From the NCBI RefSeq assembly GCF_036711975.1, contig NC_091967.1, positions 20,274,001-20,338,000 of the forward strand: DNA of 64,000 bases, written 5' to 3'. Below are positions 11,340-23,800 of this stretch, one piece after another. The notes beneath the pieces were generated by a model. The model was not told the DNA's origin and did not search any database. It saw nothing but the letters and a program-made list of their open reading frames with translations. The number at the start of each line of letters is the position of its first letter. Position 1 is the first letter of the stretch. Both the position numbers and the translations under genes were made by a program. The DNA comes from Onthophagus taurus (Eukaryota; Arthropoda; Insecta; Coleoptera; Scarabaeidae).

Positions 11340-12970
11340 TTTTATTACGTCCATTATTTTCAATTATATACGTTCCATTTAATCGTAACGGAGAGTATGT
11401 AGATTTTTTTAAATGGAACACTATACATATTATCATATGATAAATATCATTAAATTTGTCCACACAACCGTATATGTTACTAACTCATAGCGTTCATAGT
11501 TTCTGAGATATTTAATTGTTTTTCCAAAATGTGTCCATAGCAGGATCTTTTCAAAAACGATGTAAAAGCGACATTTTTTCCAGTTTTGCCTTAAAACTAT
11601 GTCAAATAATAGTCAAAGCCAGTAGATAAATGACAGTAACCAAAGATATTAGATACACTATACAGCGTGTTCATAAAGCTTAGTTACTTTTGATGTTTTT
11701 CAAATGGCTTTTCATAAGTTTTAAATGGAACAGCCTGTATATTGTGTGCTGGTTGAATTGCCCAACAAGTTACCTTTAATTAATGATAAGTATGTCATAT
11801 ATCTAACTTTAGCAGTTTTCCTGATATTTAGAATTTAAAGAATAATGCGTAATAAAATATGCGTTATTGTACTTAATATTATATTCTGTCTATTTTTATC
11901 AGTTTTTTTGTTCTTCCTTTTATTATTTGATTAATATTTTGTAATGTAAAATAATTTTGCTCCGATATACAAGATTTTAATGCGACTTGGTGATTTAATT
12001 GTTCTGCCATATAATTTACGACTTTAGGGAAAATAAGATGCACATATTAAGAGATACCTCAAGATCTTTTATACAGCGCATTAATGCTTGTAGAAGAGAA
12101 AATGGGCGGCATTTTGATCAACTTCTAAGTATTAATTAAATTAATACCTACTTGTTGAGCAACATTAATCGTTTATAGTTTGTTGCTGCGTTTCATTCAA
12201 ATAATTTAGTAATTAAAAAAGGGATTTATTGTTCTGCCATTTAATTGTATTTCTTGTATTTTTATCATGTTTTGAATATTTATCTATTAATTTTTTTTTT
12301 ATTGTATTTTAATATTACTGATTTACAAATGACACATAAATAAAAAAGAAAAAACAAGAAAAAGTGACAAAAAAAGGACAGAATATATTTACATTCTGTC
12401 AGTTCTTTAAGTACAATAATGACATATGACATACTTATCATTAATTAAAAGGAATTTGATGAGCAATTCAACTAGCACACAACATACAGGGTGTTCCATT
12501 TAAATAACTTAAGAAAAAGCCATTTGAAAAACATCAAAACTAACTGAGCTTTTTAAACACCCTGGATATTGTATCTAAAGGGGGGTTGGGTTGGGTTGGG
12601 TTAAATACTATCATTTACCAACTGGCTTTGACTATTGTCTGATGTAGTTTCAAGGCAAATCCTGTAATGGACACATTTTGGAAGAACAATTGAATATCTC
12701 AAGAACTATGAACGCTGTGAAATATTAACATATACGGTTGTATAAACAAATTTAGTCGTATTCATAATATGATAAAATGTACAGGATGTTCCATTTAAAT
12801 AAATTTATGTACTCTCCGTTACGCTTAAATGGAACAACCTGTATAAGTGAAAATAATTTTACGTAATAGAAAGTCATGAGTCAAACAACTTTTGTATAAA
12901 ATATTTTTTTGTTTTTCAAACGGTTTAGTAACTATCGACCGCCGGGATACTAATAACCCACCCTGTATAT
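11340..12970. repeat. Long imperfect inverted repeat built from two copies of one mobile sequence
   Basis: The left arm (about 11340-11950) and the right arm (about 12290-12850) are inverted copies sharing long blocks, for example the CGTAACGGAGAGTA and GTTTTTCCAAAATGTGTCCAT segments. The right copy extends to 12970 and ends in a CACCCTGTAT-type terminus. A third copy lies at 49499-50230. Between the arms, at about 12065-12130, the + strand reads ENGRHFDQLL, the usual C-terminus of mariner-like transposases. So the unit is probably a mariner-derived repeat inserted twice head to head. Confidence 0.75.
12581..12602 (+). repeat. Short TTGGG tandem repeat
   Basis: Four units of TTGGG after a run of G lie inside the right arm of the long inverted repeat. 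The related copies at about 11650 and 49890 lack it and have a short unrelated sequence instead. Confidence 0.85.
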
Positions 12971-14770
12971 TATATAACACCACGCAATTATACAACTTTG
13001 TTTTATACTATGTCGAGGTAGCTTACGGAAATTATAGTATGTGTTGTCTATAATTGCATCAATACGGCATTAATTATAATGCTTCGAGCAATACATGAGC
13101 CTAATTAAGCTGAGGCTTTGTAGTATATGTTAATGTTAATATATTTTAGCGGATCTGGCCTTAATTGTAATACTTCGGATAATATTGTATACCGTGAGCT
13201 TTTATCTTTAATGCAGTTAATAAAGAGTAATGAAAGTAGTAGTTCATTTATCAATTTATTACAAAATATATTGCAATTCAAAATTTTTTATGCCTACTCA
13301 TAATGTAGCATGAGCACGGTAATTTACCGTGTTGAATATTCTCTAAGAATGTAACTATACGTTAGCAGAAGCATCACATATGAGGATTGTTATCTCATAT
13401 AATCTCTATAAATCTCTATAATCTCTAATAAAGTAGAGATTGGTGGTGAATTTCGTGGAATGCTCAAAAATTTACTCTCAATACTCGTGGTAGGGTTGTT
13501 CTCAATATCCTGCAAATTCTAGTATTCCTGTTGTCATGTAAGTTTTTTATGTAAGCGTTCTGTTAGTCTACGTTGCTATCTTGAACTTTTTGAACACGTT
13601 GAAAAAAACGTTTTGACGGTTTTAAGAATACCATCATTTTGAATGGAATTGATAAAACAAGATATAATTTTTTTCAAATTTTAAATGTGGAATTCCGACA
13701 TGAAATATTAGTCAATTTTTCCTAGAAAGTAATAGTGCTAAATTTTGAAATATAATTTTTATTTCATAAAATAACCCTATCATTGAATTTTTAATGCATA
13801 TACGACAAGCTCTTGATTTCACATTTTGTTCAATTTCATCCATTCTTCTTTTTTCCAAACAGTATAGATATTATAGAATTTTATATATCATGGGGTGAAA
13901 TTGATCTTTTGGAGCGAAATTGATCAAAATTGAACAAACAGAAAAATCTAACATCCAAAGGTTGAGTGAGGTTAGTCGGCTTTGTCGTTGCACCCTTCCA
14001 AGACAGTATCTGCGAAATGTGATGAGAGATTATTTCCTATCAACATAGGAAGACATAGGTAAAGTTAAGGTATAGTGTGTGGCAAAAAAGAACTTTGGAA
14101 CCACTTTGTGAATGTTTGAGCATCTATTCATCCATGATTCATTCTTGTAACCGTTGTAACTGCATCTATATTAGCAATGCGAAGATTAAATGATTCAGAT
14201 TGTAACCATTTTTGTTGCGATCACTAAGTCTAGGAACACGTTTAAGAATTGCAAGCAAATGAAAGCTTAAATGCGTTTTATTTTTTAGAAAGCCTTACAA
14301 ATATTACACACACGATTTTAAATGATACACGACCACAATATTGGAGATCCACCACCCAGTTGTAAAAATAATGTAGATAAATTATTTACAAAGAGTTTTT
14401 CTTTTGCAGAACTGTTAGTATACATAACATTTTTCTCGCACGAAATTTGTAACGTTTCTTAGTACATATTTGGTTTTGTATTAAATTTTATGATATCATA
14501 AAATGGTAGTACAGAAAGATCTCGATATAACGACCTGATACAGGAAAGGGAATGTCCGCTGGCTTGGAGGAATAGCATTTTTCATTTTAATTTTTCATAT
14601 TTTTTCACGCATTTCCTTATCACCCAACATGTTGATTACAGAAGCATTGTATAATATATTGGCAAAATATTATTGAGTAGCACGACTATACTTTGTCTTT
14701 ACATGCTTGGTGTTTACGAAAAAGTAAAAATAGGTAATAAATTTAAGAATTTCAAATTTGCAATAAATAA
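12971..14770. other. AT-rich intergenic or intronic sequence
   Basis: No coding sequence recognised. At 13393-13440 there is a short low-complexity run based on AATCTCTATA. Confidence 0.5.
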
Positions 14771-14779
14771 TCCATAAAA

Positions 14780-15460
14780 ACAAATCTTCAAAATAGTTAT
14801 ATTTAAATAAAACTGCTTGATTAGTTACATCTGTTGTTTCATCCAAGTGTATGGCAAATCAAGGAGATACACGAACTCTTTCTATTAATTGCTCTTTAAT
14901 ATTACCTGCCATGCTTTCAATTCACCTATAAATTGCGTTATCTGACAGTGGAATTTGTATAATTTCTTTGATACCTTTATCGCTAGGCATTGATTACACC
15001 ATATTTTTTATCGCTGGTAAGATGACTTTTTTAGCAATAGCATGTAGTCTACTATTGTAAGCTATGAGTTTGTTTGATTTGTTAAATCCTGGTATGGCAA
15101 TGCAGGACACGCTTCTTTGAGTATTTTATAATTGTTCTCTTCTTCTTAAAAATCCATGACTTTTTATTGTAACTCTGGGTAAATTGTTTCAACATGATTC
15201 CTTAACTTAGCTGGTTTCATAAAATTATTTACTAGTATCTGGTTGCAAATAACACTGCGATAGAATTTCAGAAATTTTCGAGAACAAAGCCTCTGTAAAA
15301 TCAAAGGACAATTATTTCTATTCGAACTGTAGTGATGAAGCTTCTCCTTGGCAGTAAAAGTATTGTCCTTGGATTCAAAATATACCATATTTTGATATTG
15401 AAAGTGTCGAAACATTTTCAACATAGTCTTCGTTTTTATGGTGACTGCTGGTGACATCTT
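14780..15460 (-). pseudogene. hAT-type transposase remnant (SCAND3/ZBED5-like)
   Basis: The minus strand contains an open frame (15164-15457). Beyond it, broken by stops, come ILPAIKNMV, IQIPLSDNAI, IESMAGNIKEQLIERVRVSP and FAIHLDETTDVTNQAVL. The last block matches the SxxFAxQLDExTDVxxxAxL segment of hAT transposases of the SCAND3/ZBED5 type, with an intact-looking catalytic D in LDETTD. Stops between blocks make it non-functional. Confidence 0.7.
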
Positions 15461-15479
15461 GATTCCTGGTTTTTTGTAA

Positions 15480-16169
15480 TTGTTGAATTACCCAACGTTT
15501 CATGGCTCTATAAAGATAAATAATATGAATTAGATAAAGTACCCTGCACTTAACTTTCTCAGGTTATCAAGTAATATTGTTTAGAGATTTTTTTATCGAC
15601 TTCAAAGTTTCATTTTAACTTACTGATATAAGTTAAGCATTACTAAAATATCGATTAGACTTAACTTAACTAGAGTTATTGTTAACTTTTCCGAATTCTG
15701 CAATAGTTACCAAGATCTTGTACAAATTTTCTTCTACAAATTAATTCTATCCTTAAAAATATAAAGATCATTTTATAAAATTTGTGATGAGTAAAATTAT
15801 AAAGACGAGCTTCACTCAAATTCTTTATTTTTAATTGTTATTGTTTGATATTTTGAGGAATTTGTAAATGAATTAGGTTCAAAAATGAAATGTACTATAT
15901 AGTGTTGTTCACTAAATTTATATTTTGATATCCTTTTACTTGTTGAATTAATTAATTTTAAGAACCCATATGAATAACGAAAATTAATTAATCCCTACCA
16001 CAACAATCGATTTTACCCACCCTTCCTATGGGATAAATTTTCAGGAGATTCCGGTAAAATGGGAGGATCCCGGTAGAATTCCGATTGGTTCCCGCAGGTG
16101 CGCGGTACAAATTTTGGTCCAGAACTAGTCCGGGACTTGGCCGTAAGGACCTCCTACCTTTTTATTGAG
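15480..16169. other. Sequence upstream of the glass coding start
   Basis: AT-rich to about 16000, then abruptly GC-richer. Possible 3' splice sites just before the start codon are CCCGCAG (ending at 16097) and the pyrimidine-rich TTTTTATTGAG (ending at 16169). Either could join an upstream exon. Confidence 0.35.
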
Positions 16170-19100
16170 ATGGAAGCGAACTACGTCCCCAACAACCCCC
16201 AGTTCGGGCTCCAGGTGGAGTGCAACTGGACCTCTTCCGTGCCCCAGTGCCAAAGTTCCTGTTCGGCCCAGTCCTGCCAGGACGAACTTTCGTCCTGCTG
16301 GACCGAGGATATGGGATCATTTTCTTTACCCCTCGATTTGGAACCTTTACCGTCGTTATTTCCATTTTCACCCTGTTCAAACGGACAAAATTCCACATAC
16401 AAGTGAGTGTCAAGTGAAAATTTGTGAAAATACGTAAATGAAAACATACATAAATAAGATGGGATAATTTTTGTTGTAGAAACGATCCTTGTCAAATTAA
16501 TCAGCCGAATTTAAATCCCAGGCAACAACCCGCCGATATGGCGGACGTACTTTTATCGTTAAAACACGCTGTTGTCCATCCCGGTCAACAATTACCCAGT
16601 GATAAACTCGATCAACACGGATTGTACACTTCTCAGTATTTATTATCGCCTAATGGATATTCAACACAGAACACCGATCAAGGATTAACGCATCAAACCG
16701 CTATGTTTCCTAGTATGTCTGTTAATGTTTCAATGAATATGACTATGGGTTATCATCCTAACTCAAGTTATCCAAGTGTTGATATGACTTGTCCACAGGT
16801 AAGTGAAAATTATTTGTTTAGATATAGTCATAAAATATTATTTTTCAACATTTCTTGTTTGTTGTCCATTTTGACTGAATGAATTAGTAAAGGGGTAGTT
16901 ATTTTAATGGATCAAAAAGTTCCTTTTTTTTATAGGTACAATGGAGCGCAAACCCTCAAGTTTCTTCCCCGGTTTCATACCAATCCCAAGGATTACTAAG
17001 TCCTTCGTATGGAGGTACTTATTCCTTCACGGCCGATTTCAGACCTCAACAAGAACCTCAAATGTTCACAACAACGCATCACAAACCAACAGCTTTTCAA
17101 TCGCCCAGAAGAAGACATAGTATAGTTCCTGAAGATGATCCTCAAAAACCAAACGTTTGTAATATTTGTGGTAAGTAGGAAACAAGTAATTTTTAAGTCT
17201 TGCTTAAAAAATTAAAATGGAACTCTATAAAACAAGTATCTTTTTTTGCATAAATCGCAACTATACTAGAAGGTGAAATAGTATAATCTAATATGTGTTT
17301 GATACATGATAAAATCATGAGTAATATGTGGCGTCATGAGACGTAGAATTTACTAATTTAGTTAAGGCCGACACGTATAGGCTGATGTTTTTCTTGATAA
17401 AATTAGATGAAATATATCTTTAGTGTGGCTATTCTTTAAATCTTTAAGCAGTTGTCGTACTTCGATGGGTGATACGTCCGTCAGGGTAATCGTATGTCGA
17501 GTTACATAACACATGCTTTGAGGCGTATCAGCCATAGCTGGCAATGAGTTTAATATGTTTACAAGTAGCTCAATAAAGTATTTATTTAATACATCAGGAT
17601 CAAAATCAATTAAGGATTTCCTTGTCGATTGATGTTAGCATTTATCATTTCCCAGCTGGCCTTTGTCTTATTATTTGATTTCTGACTAAATTGACTAGCA
17701 GAATGTATTTTAGAAATTGTTAAAGCTTTTCTGTAGTCCGATCGTATTTTATTCTTTAGGGCTAACAAGTTTTCAGTTTTATGCATTTCTAACTATAGTT
17801 CTAACTATACATTTACGTTCAGGATAGCTAGCAGTGAAACACTTGAGAAAAATGTCATGAAAAAGCTTAAATTTTTCATTACCACCCAATAAACCATCAT
17901 CCAAGAATTACCAATACCAGTAATTGGTCGGATTACTCTAGAAGTATAGCTTACACGGTTTACAGGATGGATAGGCACAACAATGCCTTGGGCACAATGA
18001 TCCGATAAGTAAGTGACATAGATTCTTGTTTCAAAAAGATTTAGAGAACAGTTAATGAATATGTTGTCCAGGCAGTTGTTCCACCTAGTTGCCTCGTTTA
18101 TGTTTCTTATAAAGCCGTAGGAACTGAAGAGGTCACACAACCTCACTCCAGCACCATCAGACGTGCCAAATGTGACGTTGAAATCGCCGCAAATTATTTA
18201 ATTTATACAAAGCTTCAGAACAGACCTTTACAAACAGACAGCCACAACATCATATGATTCACAACGGGATGCAGTTAATTCATAATGCAATTCCACAGAT
18301 AATTCATTAACACACTCCAAAGTACTGCATTTAAGGTCGTTTTTACTTAATATTAAAACACCCCCACGTATGCGCTCAGATCGTGCAAAAGAAGTAGTCA
18401 AGTTCCACTTTCCAATTCTTCCGATATTACTCAATTCATCCCCACAAAGCCAGTGCTCGCTTATACATAAAAAATCAAAATTATACACGTTATCACATAA
18501 ATAATAATAATGTTAACATGGAAAGCCTATAAGTATAAATTCTATATTGTTGTAGAATTGTGTTACTCCATTTTTCTTGAATGTCAACCTAGTTATGAAT
18601 AATATCTTAAGCATACGAATTTTCTCGTTAACTCGCTCTTTTGGGATTTGGCGCTCCTTTTTTGACATGAACTGATCGGCTGAATCGCGAGATAAAAATT
18701 TATTTTTATTTATTTCTGTCGTAATTTAAACTTCTATAAGTCCATGCAGTTTGGTGCCATAACATAGCTCTGTTATCCATTCGCAAGGTTAACCGACAAT
18801 CTTTAATTTAAAATTGAAACTGATTAAGGGAATCATCAAACTCTTAACTTCAATAATCTGAACTGTGCTCACATTTACTAAAACATCAGTTATTTGTCGC
18901 TTGGGTTCATCTATAACAGAAAAGGCTGCTCGTGTAATAATCAGTTTACGATCGTAAGCAGTTCATAAGGTTGTTCAAAAGTTAATTTCTTATTGTGAGT
19001 GGCTGTATTCGTATCATTTCTTTGATGTGAACTGGTGCAATATCTTTTTGAGTTGTATCCTATATTCTAAGCATGGTGGAACTCAATACACTTTTCGAGC

Positions 19101-20312
19101 GACAGCCGCAGATTGAATCTTTCGTCTACTTGTCATAGGTGCAATAACTCATTTTTTTATGCCAATGGAATTTGAAATCTAAACGACATGAAGTGTAATT
19201 GGTACGGTGTTCCATCAAGAGCCAGTACTCTACAGTACAATGCAGCATATCTTGCGGATGTGTCTGAATGGGAGGAGAGTGGAGAGGAATAGAGAAAGAA
19301 AAGGTAAAGTAGAGTTGAATGGGATTATGGATAACAGCGATATCGATGATTGTGACTGGTTAGCGACAGGGTTTGTGTTTAATTATGGTGAAGAAGCAGA
19401 AGAAAGCCGCATGCTGAAAGGCAGGGTGGTCGTCAGCATGTTTTATACATGGTGACGATAAGTCCAATTGTAAAGAATGACTTTGTTTGAATGTTTGAAT
19501 CCATCCATGACTTGCAGAAAAAGGTGGCATCTTTCCAGCTCAATAAATAGATTGTGTTCTCAATTTTTTCATAAAACCTCAAAGAATTATTTAATGGTTT
19601 CTCTATTTTTTCCATTGTGAATTCTCCTACATATGAATTTTCTTGCCCAGGAATACTATATCACCTGAACTTTGGCAACTTAAGATAATTGCCAAATCGA
19701 GTCTCATTTAAGCGCTATCAAACATTATCCATCATTCTCCAATGATTTCACAGGTGTTGTTGCCAAACGATAACGTATGTAATTAATATAATAAACAAAT
19801 TTTAGAAATTATTTATGTAAATCAAAAACTCACATCCAAAATAACTCCAATGTTCCACATTGTTATGTATATAATATCATATAATCTAATGTTTTGTTCC
19901 AGGTAAAAGTTACGCTAGACCAAGTACATTAAAAACACATTTACGAACACATTCCGGTGAAAAACCATACCGTTGTATAGATTGTAATAAAAGTTTCTCT
20001 CAAGCGGCTAATTTAACGGCACACGTACGAACACATAGTGGTGAAAAACCATTTAGGTGTCCAGTTTGCGATAGAAGATTTTCGCAATCCTCATCGGTGA
20101 CCACGCACATGAGAACGCATTCGGGGGAGAGACCATACAGGTGTCGACAATGTCGTAAGGCATTTTCCGATAGTAGTACATTAACTAAACATTTACGAAT
20201 TCACAGTGGGGAGAAACCGTACGAGTGCAAATTGTGCCTATTGAGATTCTCTCAAAGTGGAAATTTAAATAGGCATATGAGAGTTCATGGAACCAATGGG
20301 ATGAATACATGA
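16170..20312 (+). CDS. gl: Zinc-finger transcription factor Glass (four coding exons)
   Basis: Glass is a nuclear DNA-binding protein needed for photoreceptor development in insects. Coding exons are 16170-16402, 16480-16798, 16936-17170 and 19903-20312, with GTGAGT, GTAAGT and GTAAGT donors and AG acceptors. The phases agree and the joined CDS is 1197 nt (398 aa plus stop). Recognisable Glass blocks appear in order: [36 protein letters not shown] and YSFTADFR. Five C2H2 fingers follow at about residues 259-279, 287-307, 315-335, 343-363 and 371-391, joined by SGEKP/SGERP linkers. Finger 1 is split by intron 3 right after its second cysteine. The protein is shorter than the fly one because it lacks the long low-complexity stretches. 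I chose ATG 16170 because the upstream in-frame codon at 16098 is GTG; an upstream coding exon remains possible. An AATAAA lies at 20331. Confidence 0.92.
17171..19902. other. Glass intron 3, hosting transposon debris
   Basis: A 2.7-kb intron splitting zinc finger 1. Its 17340-18490 part is a LINE remnant in antisense. The remainder (18490-19900) has short open frames, including 19207-19455, without recognisable motifs. Confidence 0.8.
17340..18490 (-). pseudogene. LINE endonuclease and start of reverse transcriptase, decayed
   Basis: Reading the minus strand: [17 protein letters not shown] and [12 protein letters not shown] (18228-18488), then [27 protein letters not shown] and YLSDHCAQ (17805-18146), then [20 protein letters not shown] (17362-17544). 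These are, in order, the ISEHW, GGV, LDNIF and SDH segments of a LINE endonuclease and the first reverse-transcriptase block. Frame breaks separate the pieces. Confidence 0.75.
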
Positions 20313-20831
20313 CCATTGTTTTATAGATGAAATAAAAAATTAGATGCATTTTAAGATTTAAAGAAATTTTAATACAACGACGAATTTGATGTGTCCTAAT
20401 CGAATCATCAGAGAGAAATTGATGTGTTATGTGTTGAAGACAAATTAATAACCAAAGATACTAATTTTTTTTTGAACTTGATAAGTATTGAGATGAGCTA
20501 GTCATTTTTTATTATAATTTTTTTTGTACATATATTAATATGTATAAGGCGATTTAAAACGCTGTATAACTATTTTTTAATAAATCAAAAATAAAATCAA
20601 TTTAAAATTAAAGCATTCATTTTTAATTCAATTTTATTTGTAACTTGTTTGTCCTTCTTTTAGAATTTTGTTTATTTTAAAATGAACGTTAGAAATCGTG
20701 TCAATAGTAATTTTGTTTAAATCAATAGTACTCCATTTAAAGTATAAAGACTAAGATAAGTAATTTGCTGATAAAAATCAATTGTTCGGAAATCAGTTGC
20801 TTGCTAAAATCGATCTGAATCGGGAGTGATC
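20313..20831 (+). promoter_or_regulatory. Glass 3' UTR and promoter of transporter A
   Basis: AATAAA at 20331 and again near 20590 are possible polyadenylation signals of glass. A TATA-like CTGATAAAAATCA at 20768-20780 is followed about 25 bp later by an arthropod initiator match, TCAGTT (near 20793). That would give a 5' UTR of about 40 nt before ATG 20832. The same 13-mer occurs upstream of gene B (32258-32270). Promoter function is inferred. Confidence 0.4.
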
Positions 20832-23800
20832 ATGGATGTTGAAGATCCTATGCTAGTTGAGACCAAAAAGGTCAAACAATATATTGCAGCTATTTGTGGT
20901 AAGTATTTTTTATTATTAAATAAATAAAATACAAGAAAAATTCTTCTTGTATTTTATTGTATTGAATATTTTGAACTTTGAACCAATTAAATGTTAATAT
21001 TTACTTTAAACAGAAAAAATTTGAAACAAATAGTTTAGGTTTAAAAATATTAGATTTTGTTGTTAAAATAATAAAATTGTTAATAATAGTTATAGTATTA
21101 CATTTGGCATAGAACTCATTATTAAGAGAATTAAAAAAAATAATAAATCGTGTTTGTTCACATCAAAAATAAAATCGTTTTCGACATAAAACAGTACTTT
21201 ACTTTAAAATTAATAATATTTGTATTTTTAATCAACATATACAATATTTATTGTCTCAACTATGTCTTAACAGTATATCTACATAATATTGACCTTTTTG
21301 GTTCTATTAATATTGATAAATTTAAACAGTTCAATTAAGATTCAAAAATGACTTAATTTAGAGTATATTAAAGAAATTTAAAAATTCAGATCACAATTTG
21401 TTTAGACTTTATTGTTTCTCTCTTTACGATACCAATAAAAAGATTTTCCTCCACTTAATTTTTTTTAGTATTGAAATTTTGGACTTTGACTAATACTATT
21501 TAATTTATGGTATCTACTGTTGCATCAGAGAATTTTAAGCCAATAGATTAGATCTGAAACATAAGATTAATTTTAACGATTTATGTTGGTATTTATGTAC
21601 AGTTGTAGTTAAGCTAATGTTGCATTTGTAAAACTATAAAGATTAATTATCATTGGATTTAAAACCAATACATATTTTAAATAAAGCAGTTCCGTTAAAG
21701 TTGCTAATTCAGAAATACGCAACTTTTTTGTCATTCGAAAGATAAATCTGAATTGGAATCAGATTAAATGGTTAAGCAATTTAGTGTATTATATGAACCA
21801 AATTTTATCACTCGATTGATTTATACAACATCATAATTAAACTATAAACTGATATTTACTGAATTTTTTAGTGTTGAAATTCGTTATTTGTTTTTGGTTT
21901 CTAGTGATATTGTTCGTATTGCTATCAAAACGCTATTTACTTATATACGCTGGTTCTGGTTTATAATAACTAGTGATTTTACCCTTTATAACTTAGCTCC
22001 ATAGGAGAAAACGTAAGATTTTACATTGTTTACTTTGAGACATTTTGATTTTCCATTTCTACACAATAGCAGAAAAACTTATAAAACAAAAGTTGTATCA
22101 AATTTTACCATTACGCATTGCTGTGTAACACTTTTGCTCTCAGATGCATCAATGTAGAGAAATAGTCGAAAATATGAAAATTAGAAGAATTCCAAGTTTC
22201 ACAAGTGGTTAATGAAGAAAATCGGTGTACCGAACATGATACAGAAAATGTTTTAGAACAAAAGTTGCAGCAAATTTTACCCTTAACATATTCCTGTGTA
22301 ATACTGTTGCTCTCAGATGCAGCAATGTAGAGAAATATTAGAAAATATGAAAATTAGAAGAATTCGTAGTGTCACAGGTGGTTAATGAAGAAAATCGGTA
22401 TACCGAACATGATACAGAAAATGTTTTAGAACAAAATTTGCAGCAAATTTTACCCTTAACATATTCCTGTGTAATACTGTTGCTCTCAGATACATCAATG
22501 TAGAGAAATATTCCAAAATATGAAAATTAGAAGAATTCGTAGTTTCACAAGTGGTTAATGAAGAAAATCGGTATACCGAACATGATACAGAAAATGTTTT
22601 AGAACAAAAGTTGCAGCAAATTTTACCCTTAACATATTCCTGTGTAATACTGTTGCTCTCAGATACATCAATGTAGCGAAATATTCGAAAATATGAAAAT
22701 TAGAAGAATTCGAAGTTTCACAACTAGTTAATGAAGAAAATCGGTATGCCGAACATGATACAGAAAATATTTTAGAATAAAAATTGCAGCAAATGTTACC
22801 CTTAACATATTCCTGTGTAATACTGTTGCTCTCAAATGCATCAATGTAGAGAAATAGTCGAAAATATGAAGATTAGAAGAATTCGTAGTTTCACAAGTGG
22901 TTAATGAAGAAAATCAGTATACCGAACATGATACAGAAAATGTTTTAGAAGAAAAGTTGCAGCAAATTTTACCTTTAACATATTCCTGTGTAATACTGTT
23001 GCTTTCAGATGCAGCAATGTAGAGAAATATTAGAAAATATGAAAATTAGAAGAATTCGTAGTTTCACAAGTGGTTAATGAAGAAAATCGGTATACCGAAT
23101 ATGATACAGAATATGTTTTAGAACAAAAGTTGCAGCAAATTTTACCATTAACATATTCCTGTGTAATACTATTGCTCTCAAACGCATAATGTAGAGAAAT
23201 AGTCGAAAATATGAAGATTAGAAGAATTCGTAGTTTCACAAGTGGTTAATGAAGAAAATCGGTATACCGAATATGATACAGAAAATGTTTTAGAACAAAA
23301 GTTGTAGCAAATTTTACCCTTAACATATTCCTGTGTAGTACTGTTGCTCTCAGATGCATCAATGTAGAGAAATAGTCCAAAATATGAAAATTAGAAGAAT
23401 TCGTAGTTTCACAAGTGGTTAATGAAGAAAATCAGTATACCGAACATGATACAGAAAATGTTTTAGAAAAAAAAGTTGCAGCAAATTTTACCCTTAATAT
23501 ATTCCTGTGTAATACTATTACTCTCAGATACATCAATGTAGCGAAATAGTCGAAAATATGAAAATTAGAAGAATTCGAAGTTTCACAAGTGGTTAATGGA
23601 GAAAATCGGTATACCGAACGTTTTACAAAAAAATGTTTTTTAATATAAGACACTACTATTTTAATACTTATTCACTCCTAAGTGACCTATACTTCTTCCT
23701 AGTGACCTAAGTGTCGACCAAGATTACTTTCATGTATCATTGCTTATGTAGCAACAAATGTTTATGTCAGTAGCTAAATATTTTGGCTATAATTTCAATT

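Noticed and set aside
16098..16169. Upstream start of glass giving an N-terminus RGTNFGPELV
   Set aside because: The codon at 16098 is GTG, not ATG, and the first ATG in frame (16170) directly precedes the conserved [10 protein letters not shown] block. An upstream exon remains possible.
16162..16495. Minus-strand and alternative-frame open frames over glass exon 1
   Set aside because: Shadows of the GC-richer glass exon; no motifs.
19207..19455. An 82-codon frame in glass intron 3
   Set aside because: No family resemblance and surrounded by transposon debris; probably part of a decayed element.
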